Shown here: piece by piece, positions 1 through 14,040 of the stretch
Numbering within the stretch: the stretch's first letter is position 1
Layout of the letters: each line of letters opens with the position of its first letter
Assembly: GCA_037576215.1 (NCBI GenBank)
Contig: JBANDB010000009.1
Location: forward strand, 3,720,001-3,784,000
Origin: Armillaria gallica
Lineage: Eukaryota > Basidiomycota > Agaricomycetes > Agaricales > Physalacriaceae
DNA: 64,000 nucleotides
Reading direction: 5' to 3'
Translations under genes and position numbers: made by a program
The notes under the pieces: generated by a model
The model's database searches: none
What the model saw: the letters and a program-made list of their open reading frames with translations, nothing else
What the model was told of the DNA's origin: nothing

Positions 1-161
1 CCCTGATACATATCTTTTAACGTATAGGTAGCTTTGCGAACGTGGGGTGCCGATGCAGCGCGATTGGGGTTCCTGCGATGTCTGCGAGAGACACTATCAT
101 GCCCAAGAGCACTGGTAAAAACAGGTAAAGCAAGAGTGAAGAGCGCGAGGAAGGAATGCAT
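1..161 (-). CDS. Secreted protein N-terminus, possibly GH16 glycosidase (cut by window edge)
   Basis: The first 53 codons lie in the window; the rest is off the left edge. The reading frame opens with a clear signal peptide (MHSFLALFTLALPVFTSALG) followed by a basic, low-complexity stretch and then KATYTLKDMYQG. That last motif resembles the start of the catalytic domain in fungal GH16 beta-glucanases, where a Y-x-(L/V)-x-D-x-Y-x-G element follows the signal peptide. The secreted nature is seen directly; the GH16 assignment is inference from one short motif. The ATG at 161-159 was chosen because it begins the hydrophobic signal. The catalytic residues are outside the window. Confidence 0.5.
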   Translation of the reverse strand, partial: MHSFLALFTLALPVFTSALGHDSVSRRHRRNPNRAASAPHVRKATYTLKDMYQ

Positions 162-1454
162 TGTTGCTGAAGAATAAATGAGAGCAAAAGTGATAATGAA
201 GGTCAGAGGCCGGCTGAACCGTATAAGTGAAGGACGGGAATGGGTTAAATTGGCGGGGGCAAGGAGAACAAGGAGCACAAGCTGATGAGGGCCCGCGAGC
301 CTTTTTATACAGAGGAGCCTTTGTCCCCGATCGATTGATCTTTCGGTGGGCTAAACAAATTTGGCTTCCGTAATGGTGGTGCCTGTTTAGGCAAGGAATT
401 GTCTCGGCATGTCGGCCATGTCGGCCGTGTATTGTCTGCAATAATCACGCTCCGCTCCTCGAGCAAATCTGGGCCAGTCAATGTCAGTTCAGTGCAGATG
501 CCACCGACGGCAATGCATAAAAATTCGACAATGGGTTTGATTATTCTAGTGGTGTGGCCCAACAGCCGTTCACGGGTCACATAAATTTAGTGGTTTATTT
601 TTATCCTATTAATGAGCATCAATGCAGCGCGCGTATGGGTATGAAGGCAATCACCAGGTGCAATGAGTTGAGGTCGCCACATGTGCGAATGCCGAATGGA
701 GTAGCTTCTTCTACATGGTGTCGATAACGACGAGCATTATGTCCTTATGAAAAGTCTCTTGTTCGTCAAATTTTTTGCTAGGAAACCACGCGACTTTGTT
801 CTCGAACAATGAAGATGGGAGTATTTGAGATATCGACGCTCGGGAGTACTAGAGTGGCCGCGGTTAGTTATCCGATCAATAGATGATGATCTAACCTCCG
901 AATGTGACAAGCGGAGCCCTGAAGAGCCCGAGGAACTGGCATTGATGATGATAAAAGGCACCAGCAGGTCTAGCCTGGGCTTGGAGATGTCTAATTCACA
1001 ATGAACTTGTGATGCAGGAGCTACTTGGAGAAGTCATAGGCATAGATTGCACCCTACAAGCGACATTCTAAACAGCCAAATTCGATCTCACAGTGGCCGG
1101 CGTGTATCACGGCCAGAACAGCCCAAGTCAATGTCCCGTAACCAGGGTTGACCCAATATATGGCGCCTCTTGAAACTCCGAGTCAGTCCGAGTCCCAGCA
1201 TGGGGCGTGAAAGAACGCGAACACCGCTCCTTGCCTTCCAATTTGCCCCTGGCAATTGCGTTTTGAATAATTTCACCTTCCATTGGCTGACAGATACTGT
1301 CGAGAAGGGTCGAATCACTATCGATGAAGGGTTTACCGTAAACTCCTTAATGAAAAAGACCTCGAGGGGACTTAATGCAGTGAGATCGATCTTTCACCGG
1401 CCGCATGTGAGGGATTGCACTCCGCACGTACTGACATCGTACATGGAAGTACAA
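162..1454. other. Intergenic region, no supported gene
   Basis: About 1.3 kb between the start of the left-edge secreted-protein gene and the 3' end of the dolichyldiphosphatase gene. Several open frames of 60-150 codons exist on both strands, but none shows a recognisable motif or coherent exon chain. The first few hundred bases must contain the promoter of the left-edge gene. Confidence 0.5.
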
Positions 1455-2387
1455 TTACGGCCGCTTTTTATCATGTCGCGTTCGTTTGGAGTCCCATTCC
1501 TTTCTCCATCGGAGCCATTCGTGCTCACGACCCCCATCTGCCCATATATCCCAGCCGTCGCGTATTTGGAGCCAAGTGGACACGGGATTCACCAGGAGGA
1601 ACATTTTCAGTTTCCCGAACATTGACGATGGTTGCCGCCGCGGAAGTATTTGAGAAACAACAAAGAGAACGACAGCAAAGAGGACGCCAATGCCGAAACC
1701 CCATAAAATTTGATGGGCGTTATGGTATCCGAGAGCATACCTACGTAAATTGGCATGAAACACAAGGCCACTGTGACGGTACCAGATACTTACCTGGAAT
1801 ACGCGACAAGGAGAGCCCAACCACCGATAGCAGAGTAGACCAGGACACGCCATGCAAGATCGAGGAAGGTATAACCAGTGGTCCCGAATCGGTGCTGGAA
1901 ATAGAGATGGCAGATCAAGAAGGTCGCAAAGTAGCCCATGTATTGACTGTGGGAGGATGGAAAACCATATCCATTACCTACACGCTGAAATATGTCACGA
2001 ACGTGTATAAGATTGATATCTCGCAGGACACACCGACAGAGCCTGCAGGCCTGTTCTCCTTCACGGCCCGTTTGATCAACCAACTGAACGCCTCGCAGGC
2101 AAACTGCCCCGCCCACATCACTATGACGACGTATTCCCGGGTCTGTACAGCCAAGGATGCATACGCCGGCTGGAAGAATGTTGATCAGTGATGGTCCAAC
2201 ACCGAAACGGCGACACACACCATGAGCAGAATAGGGCTGAGCGTCACTAGGGCAAGCCCAAGAGAGAGCAGAGAAGAATCATCGTCTGCAAGGACGTGTT
2301 CTCATCAGCGGTTCACATGGGAAGAGAAGTCGTACAGAGAACGTGCGTCAAGTCTAACGACGCCTGCAGGCCACGATGATAGGCCAT
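1455..2387 (-). CDS. CAX4: Dolichyldiphosphatase (PAP2 superfamily)
   Basis: Removes a phosphate from dolichyl diphosphate on the luminal side of the ER, recycling the carrier for N-glycosylation. Exons join through short introns to give about 240 residues. The N-terminus MAYHRGLQASLDLTHV runs into DDSSLLSLGLALVTLSPILLMPAYA, then the conserved ERP-like KENRPAG and GNGYGFPSSHSQYMGYFATF, which is the PSGH-type second phosphatase motif. YALGYHNAHQILWG carries the third-motif histidine. Several membrane segments are visible. A donor just before GTAAGT and an acceptor giving SRYALGYH restore the frame at 1757-1808. The start at 2387 is the ATG nearest the conserved LTHV. It is divergent from the phosphoglucomutase gene, sharing a 203-bp promoter interval. 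C-terminus ends RTRHDKKRP, a dibasic tail consistent with ER residence. Confidence 0.92.
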
Positions 2388-2525
2388 TATTCCAAGAAAT
2401 GCGGTACAATCAGGAAGATATTCGACAGCGACAGCGACAGTCACGTAGCGAACGACGAGGGCGACGACGGGGACAGCCAGAGCCGCCAGACACCGCTGGA
2501 AGCCGCCATCATTCATCACGTGATG

Positions 2526-2533
2526 TGACGTCA
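2526..2533. promoter_or_regulatory. Perfect CRE-like palindrome between CAX4 and phosphoglucomutase
   Basis: TGACGTCA, the consensus site for bZIP CREB/ATF proteins, lies 58 bp upstream of the phosphoglucomutase ATG and 139 bp from the CAX4 ATG in the shared divergent promoter. One 8-bp match can occur by chance; its position is the only supporting argument. Confidence 0.3.
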
Positions 2534-2590
2534 AACATTTAAGCAGGATTGGCCGAGAACTCAACTCCTCACCCTCCTACTTTTTCCGTC

Positions 2591-4608
<2,018 letters not shown>

Positions 4609-4892
4609 TCTGAATGGCGTGGAAATGAAATGATGGACAAACTAATGGATGTATAATTACTCTCGTGTTAGATGAAGGTTTTGTCTTTGCGCCTTCGATA
4701 TAGATACCATCAATGCATTGAAATTGAAGTTCAGCGTACCGACTCGATGGATGGAAATATGTATTCAGCTGCGAATGAATGACGCTGAAACGAAATTATT
4801 TAACCCACGGTCAATACACGATTCAGTCTCCCGCCCGTAAATCAGAAAACCTCATTGAAACCTATCCGTACATTATGCAAAACTCTGGGTAG

Positions 4893-7618
4893 CTACGCGC
4901 CGCTACTCATCTCCAAGAGCGCCTCGATACTCTTCCCTAAATCACCCGTATTAGCTTCTAGCACCCACTCTATAACCTCCCTGTCGACCGCGGGGAATAT
5001 CTGTATTAACGTGTCGCGTGCTGCTTCCGCTGCCTGTTGATGCGCGGTATCAATCTCCTCCTGCATCCCTACCAGATCCAAATTGGGCGTCGGTGTCCGC
5101 GATACATGTGCTGAATCAGGTCGATGTGGGGACGCGAAAAGTGACTGTGAAGGGCCGATTGCTAATGGTTGATTTGTATATGGACCGGGCCGTGATGGCG
5201 TCTCCTCAAACCCAGGAGAGAACGAAGGAGACGGTACCCGACGCACGCGAGGCTTATACGGTGTTTGCAACGGAGGCTGGTACATACCATCACCCGGAGG
5301 TGTTTGTGGCACAATTCGTGGAGAGCTTGATCGCGATGAATCTTGTTGCTGTTGATATTGTCGAATTTGTTCTGGGTGCGACCAGTGAGGCACAGGTGGG
5401 GGAGTTCCTGTACGTTGTTCTCGACCCGCCTCGAAAGGAGCGAATGGAGAGGCGGCACTGTCAATAGCTTCATTGAGTATACGGCTTATGGCGTTGAGGG
5501 GCTTTGATATGGTGTCGCCTGTCTTTTGAAGAAGTCGCTTCGCGTCATCGGAAAGGATTTGCGCAGGCGTAGGGAGGGAGAGTGGTTGCGCGGATTCTTC
5601 ACCTGCATGTGATGAAGGAGTGGAGTCGCTCCGTGATAATGTTGGTGGTTCGGTAGTGAAGTGAGGTATAGCAGGTGAGTCGGCGTCGTTAGGTAGCGAC
5701 TGAATGGCTTCTTCAACATTCCTGCAGCACTCGTTAACAGACTCTTTCCAAATGAATAGATTGGACACTCACTTCTCGAACTCTTCTTGCGTAATGTTTG
5801 ATAGAGATGTATGGTCCATGGTTTCGATGAAAGATACGGCACCCATCTTGACACAGAGATAAGCATTACCTCTCAATGAGATAGCACATAGCATACAAGG
5901 CTAGATAGATAATACCCTGCTTCACTTTGCAGTTTAACGGGATTCCTAAATCGGTTGATGAACCTGCGAGTGAATGGAGATCAGCAAACCGCAGAATCGT
6001 AAACTATGATACCCACTCAACGTTCGAGAGAAGATGCTCCGGGTTTGATCTCAGCACGACGAATATGAGTATCGGAACAAATGAATCCGCGCCCTCTTCT
6101 GTTCTTAAATGCCGGATTAAGCCTAGATGAAGAGCGGGGTAATCTTGAGTTTAGTACATTTGAATATCAAAATGGCCTCACGCACCAAATATAACTTTGC
6201 AACAATTCAATATACATATGAGTTTGTCGCGAGGCGCTTTGTAATGGTTAATCTTGAGCAGTTCTACGAGTAGATCGTGAGATTAGGAGTCGGTCGCCGC
6301 GTTTTCAAAATAGAGCAAACCTTGCTGAGCAAACATCAAGAAACCTTTGCTACCCTCCCCTTCTGGAATATCAAGATGTGTTTCCTCTACCCACCCAAAG
6401 AGAGCTATGCGCTGGGAGAGTACGCGATCTCGCTCCAGATCATCCGCTGTGATCTGTCGACGGGGTACTACTCGCGCCACCTGAGGTGTAAACGTGCTAG
6501 AAAGACATAAGTACAGATAAGAATGTGGCAAAGCGATACTAACAATTGATAGAGCTGATTCATGACCAGCTTCTCCATACCTTCCATGGCGTTGTCAAAT
6601 TCGGCATCCGAAGCACTACGCCAGACTTCACATTCGCGCATTTGCTTCGCAATGAACTATACAAACACAGATGTCAGGGGGGCTATACGCAGACATTAAA
6701 CGTTACACACGTTCAGAAAATCGTTTATGATCTTGATTTGGTCGCTGACAGTGAAGGTACGCTTGGCAAAGTTACTCAGAAATCTATAGTCTGATGGCTT
6801 AATATTTAATATACGAAAGAGGCAAAGACTCACGACTTGAGATACTTCGACACGGCTTCCGCGTTTCTACTCTTCATCTGATCCAAGAACTTTTGAAAAT
6901 CGAAAGGTGGATCGCCCTTGCTCTGATCTACAGCTGGCGAATCCTCTCTCACTATTCCTGGTGTACTGGTCCTTGAGGGTTCCGGGTTCGCTTGAGAAAT
7001 CGTCTCATACTTTGGAGGTCGCTGTTGCTGCGACGCAAATGACGACAACGTATCGGGAGAGGGAACAGGCTTCGCCATATCAAGTGAAAGAGGACGTGAA
7101 TGTGTTAATTTGGGCATTTGAAATGAGCGCGCCAAGGCAGCTAGTGAAGGAAACGATGAGGATGATGCCTGAACATCGTTGGGCGGCGGGGTTTGATCTT
7201 TCGACGGCGGTGTTGGCGCGACTGGCGAAGGGTCTGGGTGTGGTGGATGTCCCTCGGAGTCCTCCCATGCCTTCCTTGCATCCTTCTCTTCCTGGTTCAC
7301 TAGTGGGTCGAATTCTTCAAGTACTTCCTGAGCGTTCGCTAGTTCTGGAACAGGATCTGAAGGTAGCGATACCTGTGTGCCCAGCCCAGATGTTATCGAT
7401 TCGTCCAGCGCCGACGGGTCTGGCGTCTTCAAACGATAGATTGACGTCTCCGGATCTCCGTCCTTCTGGGAATCGTCGGTCGTGTCATTCTTCCACGGAT
7501 TCGGAGAAATGACCTCGTCCGCCGTTATTGATGTCGCGCCGTGGGATGAGTCGGATATCTGAAGTTTCTCGACGTCGGGTAGCGCGTCGTCGGCGCCCTT
7601 GGTGGAGGTAGACGCCAT
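4893..7618 (-). CDS. VPS9: VPS9-domain Rab5 guanine nucleotide exchange factor with C-terminal CUE domain
   Basis: Activates Rab5/Vps21-type GTPases for vacuolar and endosomal sorting. Roughly 790 residues from several exons. The N-terminal 262 residues (from [11 protein letters not shown]) are acidic and Ser/Pro-rich and end in the helical-bundle start [18 protein letters not shown]. Next come [18 protein letters not shown], the VPS9 core ([35 protein letters not shown]), the signature [20 protein letters not shown], and [19 protein letters not shown] at its end. A Ser/Pro-rich linker leads to a CUE ubiquitin-binding domain ([37 protein letters not shown]) ending at 4893. The order VPS9 then CUE matches yeast Vps9. 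It converges with phosphoglucomutase across 284 bp. Confidence 0.93.
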
Positions 7619-7896
7619 ACCTACAACGCCACTGACACTGGCAGTGGTATTGGAAAGAAAGGCCGTACAGGAGCAGACTTACTAAACGGAGCTTGCACGT
7701 GGCGCAGTCGTCAAGATAGGGGCTCAACGCGTCATGGCGCGATTCTATTCATTTCGAAAGTATACAGTATCATATAAAAAGTAACGGTAATAAAGCTTCC
7801 CCTCATGATACACGACGAATTCTCAGAGGCATTCCATCAGCAGGTTCTGGAAAAGTCATCTATCAGCCATCGGGTTTCTCTGTCGGATAACTTCTT

Positions 7897-10268
7897 TTAC
7901 ATACTCATCGTAATCGCAGCGGAAGGCTGGGCCTGTTGACCATCATATGCAGGTTCAAATTCAAAATTCGTTATCAGGGCCTATACAAAATTTCAAGTCA
8001 AACAAACCGCGATAATACGAGTGAGCAGTCACTGACGCTAGAACAGCTTTCATTTCGATAATCGCCATAGTCTTTCCGATGCACCCATGCGGTCCAGCGA
8101 TGAAGGAGAGAAGAGAGAAAGTAGGGTTGTATGTTTTGGGCAAGTTCAACCATCGTTCTGGACAGAATCTATCACACCATATGTCAATCGACTTGATGTT
8201 CAATACTTCCATCAATCTTACTCACTCTTCGGCGTCTTCGCCCCAGATGGTCTGCCATGTATTCACGTTTCGAATCTATACCATTGGTCAGTAAACAGGA
8301 TTTTGCATCAGCGGAGTTGGATCTTACGTAAATATGCAATAGAGTACCCTTCGGAACAAGAACTCCCTCAATATAATCGGTTTTGGCGGTTTTTCTGACT
8401 GTCAGCGGAACGGGGGGCATCACACGCAGACTTTCCATCCTACATCACAGTCATTACGTTGTCAGTACAAGGTGATGTTTCATCAACTTACACCACACAA
8501 TCCAACCATTGCATGCTTTTCAGCGTCTTGTAATCGGGCCTGAGTTTAGCTGCCATAACGGACGTACTTCATCGCGCAAGCGTTGCTGGCTTGTTTTGTC
8601 ATTCGCCAAAAGCCAAAGGGTCTGGTATCAAAATGAGTAACGTTTTTCCGGAAATATGAAGAGTCTATACATACCCAAGTCAAACCGCTAGCTGTAGTCT
8701 CATGACCGGCTCCGAGGAAAGTCAGCTGCGATGGATTTTCAGTTTGGGTTTGACAACAAGATAGACCACTGACAACTTGGTCAATCATCGCAGTATCACT
8801 CATCGCATATGCCGTCCGATCCTTATGCAGATCAGCCTGTCGGGCGCGCACCAAGATGCTCATAATATCCTTCTTCGTGTGGGTATCATCGGCAGTGATC
8901 CCGGATTCGGATGTCTCTTTCATTTTCTGATCCAAAATTCGTTTCGAAATATCTCGGATACGATGCATTGCGTCGATTAGCGGGGTGAGAGTCGCTTGTT
9001 TTTGTGTCAGTGGCGCGATAGTGATTCGATAAATGAATACTTACCAAAGAATCGAATATAAGAGAACACGTTTCTTACTCTATACGCCAGATTAGATGAG
9101 AGAAAATTTGCTCCACCCGGAAGTAACATGAAAAAGATAAAACGAGCCATATTCGGACCTGGGAAGGGCTGTCAACTTTTGCAGACCTGAGTGGTCTTGG
9201 AATTACCTGATTGTAGGCTAAGCAACATTTCATACCTGTTTTACCGTCAGAATCCTTTCAACTCCAAATCAGCACGAAGAACACTAACGCCTCAGCTAGC
9301 TCATTATGTGGGTTATGCAGAGAGTCGGTATGGTAACCAAAGGCTGTCTTGCATATGATATCTAGAGTCGCTTTGCTCACTATATCCAACGATCATTACG
9401 CGGAAATGACTAACAGAGAACCGGGAATTTACTTACTCCATTCATATACAGGTACGACTGCTCCTTCAGGACCAGGAAGTTGAGAAGAAAGAACATCGAT
9501 GAGGCTGGAAATATATATCGTTGGGATGATCAAACCGCGTGATGGAAACAATCTACTTGCCCTTCAATCGGTTCGTAGTACATATCAGTTTCTGAATTAG
9601 AAGATGGGTAAGGATGCTAAGGGGGAGAGCAAAGAGATCCCACGTACGTGCCATGAGGTTCGGAATTGAGAAGGCTGGATTCATCACTTTGCGCATCTGT
9701 CGATGCTCATCTCCAGTGACAGTAAGCAAACCATAGCCAGCCACGAGGCCCAAGATATTCCTCAGATACCGCGGCTGTAAGTAGTGAGTGACCACGATGG
9801 AGGCTGCTAGTTTCTTAGGGAACATACCCTGGGGTAATCTAACCACCCCTTCACTAGAATTTGGTGTAAAGCCTCTGGAGTCATGAAGATCAAGCGCTCC
9901 ACGCCTACAGGCCCCACGACTCGCACGACAGGTCCGTATTTCTTAACCCACTCCCGTTGGACTATACCTGTCTCATAATTGAACATCTTGGCCGACTGTC
10001 CAAGAATAGGTTCTCCAATCGGGGGTCCAGGGACAGTACGGAGAGGAGACAAGAGATATGGATACAAGAAGAGTCGGTGAATGACTTTGTATGCGAGCAA
10101 CGCTGGGATTAAGCCGCGTGAGATAGTAACCAATGTTCTCTTTACTTATTTTTTAGAAGACTCACCTCCAATGAAATAACACAAACGCCGAATAGTGACC
10201 AAGTGGGTGAGACCCCAATCAGAGGCGGCCTCGGACACTGCTTGCACGAAGATGCTATTGGGCGACAT
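7897..10268 (-). CDS. Cytochrome P450 monooxygenase
   Basis: Membrane-anchored heme monooxygenase, substrate unknown. The gene can be assembled intact across many short introns. The first exon gives MSPNSIFVQAVSEAASDWG; an intron is followed by a hydrophobic anchor and the hinge TVPGPPIGEPILGQ. The I-helix oxygen-binding motif is FLGAGHETTASGLTW (near 8690-8730), the K-helix ExxR is ESLR (near 8425), and the PERF-type motif is CPERW. The heme loop is FIAGPHGCIGKTMAIIEM near 8050-8110, with His where Arg is usual (FxxGxHxCxG) and an intact Cys ligand. The last exon ends QQAQPSAAITMSM, stop 7897-7899. It lies in tandem with an MFS transporter, so a small secondary-metabolism or detoxification cluster is possible. 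The CYP family was not assigned. Confidence 0.9.
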
Positions 10269-10863
10269 GGTGGTGTTGGAAGAGATGTTTCTTTACATCC
10301 ATAACCTCACGACCGCGTACTATTCATACTTGGAGTCAGATGATCGGTGGCTGATCACTTCTTATCAAGCCTGAGAATTTTCCGTTTTTTCAACATGCAT
10401 CCCGTCAGACGACTCTTCCGGATCTTCGAAAAGGTTTACACAGAAAAGAGAGTACGGTGGCGCCGAAGTGCGTGCGTTTGAGCCTGAGGAACTGCAAGTA
10501 AGTACAACAAGAGATGTAAAGTTAATCATTATGTTTACCTTTGTCGTCTAGGTTGACTTCCGAGTCTGCAATCATCAAGATCGCAAAGCAACTTCGAGCC
10601 GGCGGCCCACGGCCCACGGTTCAGGGGGTGCGTAATTGAGATGACGTACACGCCTGAGTCTCCAAATCGAGCATGATATTTTATCTTGGGCGATCACTAA
10701 TAAAGATTCACAAAAAATAAATAAGAAGACAGAAGTATAAAAAAGCATGAAGGACGACAGGAGCCTTCATTGACTCTTCACAAGTAAGTACTATTGAAGA
10801 CTGACAAATAAAAACCCATCCCGTTCTCGAAATACCCGAATAATTTCACTGAAGCGCGGGCCT
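10269..10863. other. Intergenic: promoter side of the P450, 3' side of the MFS gene
   Basis: About 600 bp without a supported gene. It must contain the P450 promoter (the P450 starts at 10268 reading leftward). Polypurine/A-rich tracts occur near 10690-10760. No repeat or RNA gene was seen. Confidence 0.45.
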
Positions 10864-12794
10864 TCAAGTTGGTGACCCCCTCGCTGAACGCTGAAACACT
10901 TTCACCATAACTGCCGACGCTATTAGCCAGCTTCCACCGAATAATTGCACAGGAAAGAAACTGATCTTCCCGGTGATAGGGTTGGTATGCCGGTCAAGAA
11001 TTGCTCCAGAGAGCGGGGGACCAATCAAGGTCCCTGGCTACAGGAGAAAATAAGATAAAAGTCATTGATAAAAGCGTTACACGCACCACAAAGCTACCAA
11101 ACATGACACCGGTGATACTCGCCAGACCTTCGACGCCATAGAGATCGGCGGCAACTGTGAGAGTGGATCAGAAAAAGGTTCAGTAGTAACGTCGATAAAA
11201 TGCTTACCGACTGGATACAAGCTAACGTAGCCACCGGTGAAGAAGCCGTAAAATGATGTGAAAGTCATCAGTCCTGCGAGGTTATGAGTGAAAGGCCAAA
11301 TTGCCATTTGGCCGACACCCCCCAAAAATTGGCACAGAGATAGAACATGCAAGTGACCAAAATGATCCCCAACTATGCCTAGAAACTAGGTAAAAGTCAG
11401 CGTTTGGAAATACGGCTCAAAAAAGCAAACCCTACCACGCGACCTACAGCTGAAAAGCCTGATATGAGAGCAGCAGCATTGGCACCATCCTGCGCGTCAC
11501 GTCCCAGTTTGTTGACAGCATAGTCTAACAAATATATGAAGCTGATATTTCAAGGCGGGCTTCTTGACACTCACCGGGTACATAGAATATAGGAACATAA
11601 AACCCAGGACCGCTGAACAATCCGATGGAGCAAAGGGCAAGGAACACCTTGTTCATCAGCAAAGACCGATCAACTTTTCTGGGCGGAACTACGGAAACCC
11701 GAGGGCGGAGGAACACATTGGCTATACCAAGAGCTAGGAAGAAGGTGAATAAGAGAGATGCCGTACGTCGAGCATATGCAACCAACCAACGAGGGTCATG
11801 AGACCGGTGACGCGAAGTGCCCAACGAAAGCCAAGGTGATTGATCAGTTTCTGCGTAACGGGACTGAGCACTAAGCCTCCAACACCTAGAATGAGTGATG
11901 TCAGAATGGAAGAAGATCAGTGAGAGAAGTGACTTACCGTATCCGCTGGCTGCTATTCCAGTTGCTAATCCTACGCGTCCACTTTAAACAAACACACGGA
12001 ATAAACCTCAGTTCAAAGACTAACCTCGGTACTTAGTGAACTGCATATCCCATAATTATATTCAGGAAGTTGTGACTTAAAGTCAAGAAGATACTACTCA
12101 CCCACTGGGACGGAATGCATACGGCCGGAATGAAGGCGAAGCCACTTCCAATGCCGAACAACAACCCTATGAGATCACAGGATGAATATTGTAACCATAT
12201 GGCCGATAAAACACAAACCTTGAGTCAAATACAGATGCCATACCTGCGTCCTGTATGTGGACAATTAACAGTCAACACCGAGTCGCGGCCGTTAAGGATG
12301 TGCACTTACGAGAAAGACGCTGTGATCAACGCTAGACACATGATACACGTCCCAATAAATCCTGTAACTCTGAAACCAATACGCTGCGCCAAAATGCCAG
12401 CCACACTATTAAAACCGTGAGTTACTTATACGTATTGATCACATATGAATGACTCACAAACCAACCAGAGGCTGTCCGGTCGCCTGTATGGATCCAACCC
12501 AAGCAAGATCCGAGTTAGATACAGCACCTACGTCTTGTGACGTGAAGTAATGGCTCTGGTATACGCCCCAAGAGGATTCAATCCTTCGTTTAAAAAACAC
12601 TTCTTGAGTAATTTGAAATGGATCAATAGCGAAACCCACCCCAAAGCGAAGAAGTGGACGACGAAAGAACAGCCGACACAGATCCAACCGTACCCACCAT
12701 CTCGGGGACGCGGTTCAGAGTCAGAGATGGAAGAAGATCCCAGCTCCAATAATTCAACATCGTTGGCCGGTAAAGCTGAAGAGGAAGTATCCAT
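10864..12794 (-). CDS. MFS transporter, monocarboxylate-porter (MCT/MCH) type
   Basis: Plasma- or vacuolar-membrane transporter of the fungal MCT-like group, which includes riboflavin and monocarboxylate permease relatives; substrate unknown. The N-terminus is MDTSSSALPANDVELLELG, then the family hallmark RPRDGGYGWICVGCSFVV at the first membrane helix. Later segments include LFTFFLALGIANVFLRP and LMTFTSFYGFFTGGYVSLYP, the latter typical of helices 10-11. The last exons read SFVPGTLIGPPLSGAILD and end SARGSPT, stop 10864-10866. The gene is cut by roughly ten short introns. It has the same orientation as the downstream P450 and may be functionally linked to it; that link is inference. Confidence 0.88.
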
Positions 12795-13439
12795 GAAGTT
12801 GAAGGCAACAAGAATGGAGAAGACATGTCGCAGACTTTCGTATTTAAAAGACCTTCGGCGCTTGCGATTGGTTACAACTCAAGCTCATGAGATTTTCGTG
12901 GAAGAACAACCACACTCACGACTCACGAGCGCTTAGAATAGATGAAAGGCAACTGTGTATGAAGGCACCCTGTCATAGCTTTCGCAGTGAACTCCAATTG
13001 GCGCTCGAGATAAGTATCATTAGCGCTGACGCACAATCGACCGAATCGACCGTGGTCACCGAGACTGGGGTAATGGAATGGAAGTCGTAGCACCAGCGCA
13101 GACTGACTGCAAGGGGAGCCTAACGTTTTGTGGTCCAAACTTCAGTATTTAACGGAGGCCCGAGATAAGTTGGCGCCTGGTAGCAGGAGAAACGACGAGT
13201 CCGAATGCCAGCGTATGCTGCAACGAAATGTTCACAGTGCCTGGTCAGACAGCTTGAATGCAGGACCTTGTCGGACTATCCTCGTCTGATAGAACGTCAA
13301 CAGCGTCTTCGACAATGCAGATTTACAGCGTCCGATCGTTGATAAGAGTGTACCTGCCAGCATGTTTGCTTCATGTTATGTCTTTCTCCAATGATCGGTG
13401 GGTTCTTCAACTCGACTAGACGCCCATCTAATGATTGAT
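12795..13439. other. Intergenic, MFS promoter; nothing else recognised
   Basis: Open frames here are antisense extensions of the MFS first exon or random frames. No motif, RNA gene or repeat was recognised. Confidence 0.4.
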
Positions 13440-14040
13440 CGTCATATCGGATCCAGTGAAAAACCTCTGACCGGCATACGATGAAACTCTTGACAATCGC
13501 CCTGGTGTAGGTACATTAAGATGTATGCCAAATGCTGTTCGACCAATCAAAACTCACGCAACGATAGCTTTCATTTCCACAATAGTCATAGTATTCTCAA
13601 GGCATGTATACGGTGCAGCAACGACCTGTACTTCACCAGCTAATTTCACCTTTGTTCCGTGCGGAATATAACATAGACGCGGCGTAGGAATTCACTCGCC
13701 ACAAATGTTGTTTCAAATATTCATATTTTGAATCTACAATGAAGTCTTATGAAGGGAAGTAAGTTGATATCGCCAGCGCACACAGAAACGCAAGTCACAT
13801 ACAGTGGTACGGATAAGAGCACAAAAATATGTTGAACACCATCTGATTTGGTAGTTATTCGGGTACCGGAGCCATTAGGCGCTAGCTCTCTAGGAAAATC
13901 CACAAGAAATGCAGGACTCAAGCGTACAGCATAATCCAAGAGCTCAGCTCGGAACTTGACATTAGGATCGTAACAAAAATGCGAACCCGAGTCAAGGCGC
14001 TTGTAGTCGGCACCCAAGTAGGCACTATAGATGACGATCA
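13440..14040 (-). pseudogene. Decayed cytochrome P450 remnant
   Basis: Reading leftward near 13560-13625, the sequence gives APYTCLENTMTIVEMKAIVA followed by a GT donor. This is the heme-binding loop and L-helix of a P450 (compare GPHGCIGKTMAIIEMKAVLA in the intact neighbour). The conserved Gly two residues after the heme Cys is replaced by Glu, and upstream sequence no longer forms a continuous P450 frame. A further stretch (LSPAFLVDFPRELAPNG, near 13850-13900) could be a K-helix remnant but is not decisive. Boundaries are approximate. Probably a dead relative of the P450 at 7.9-10.3 kb. Confidence 0.45.
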
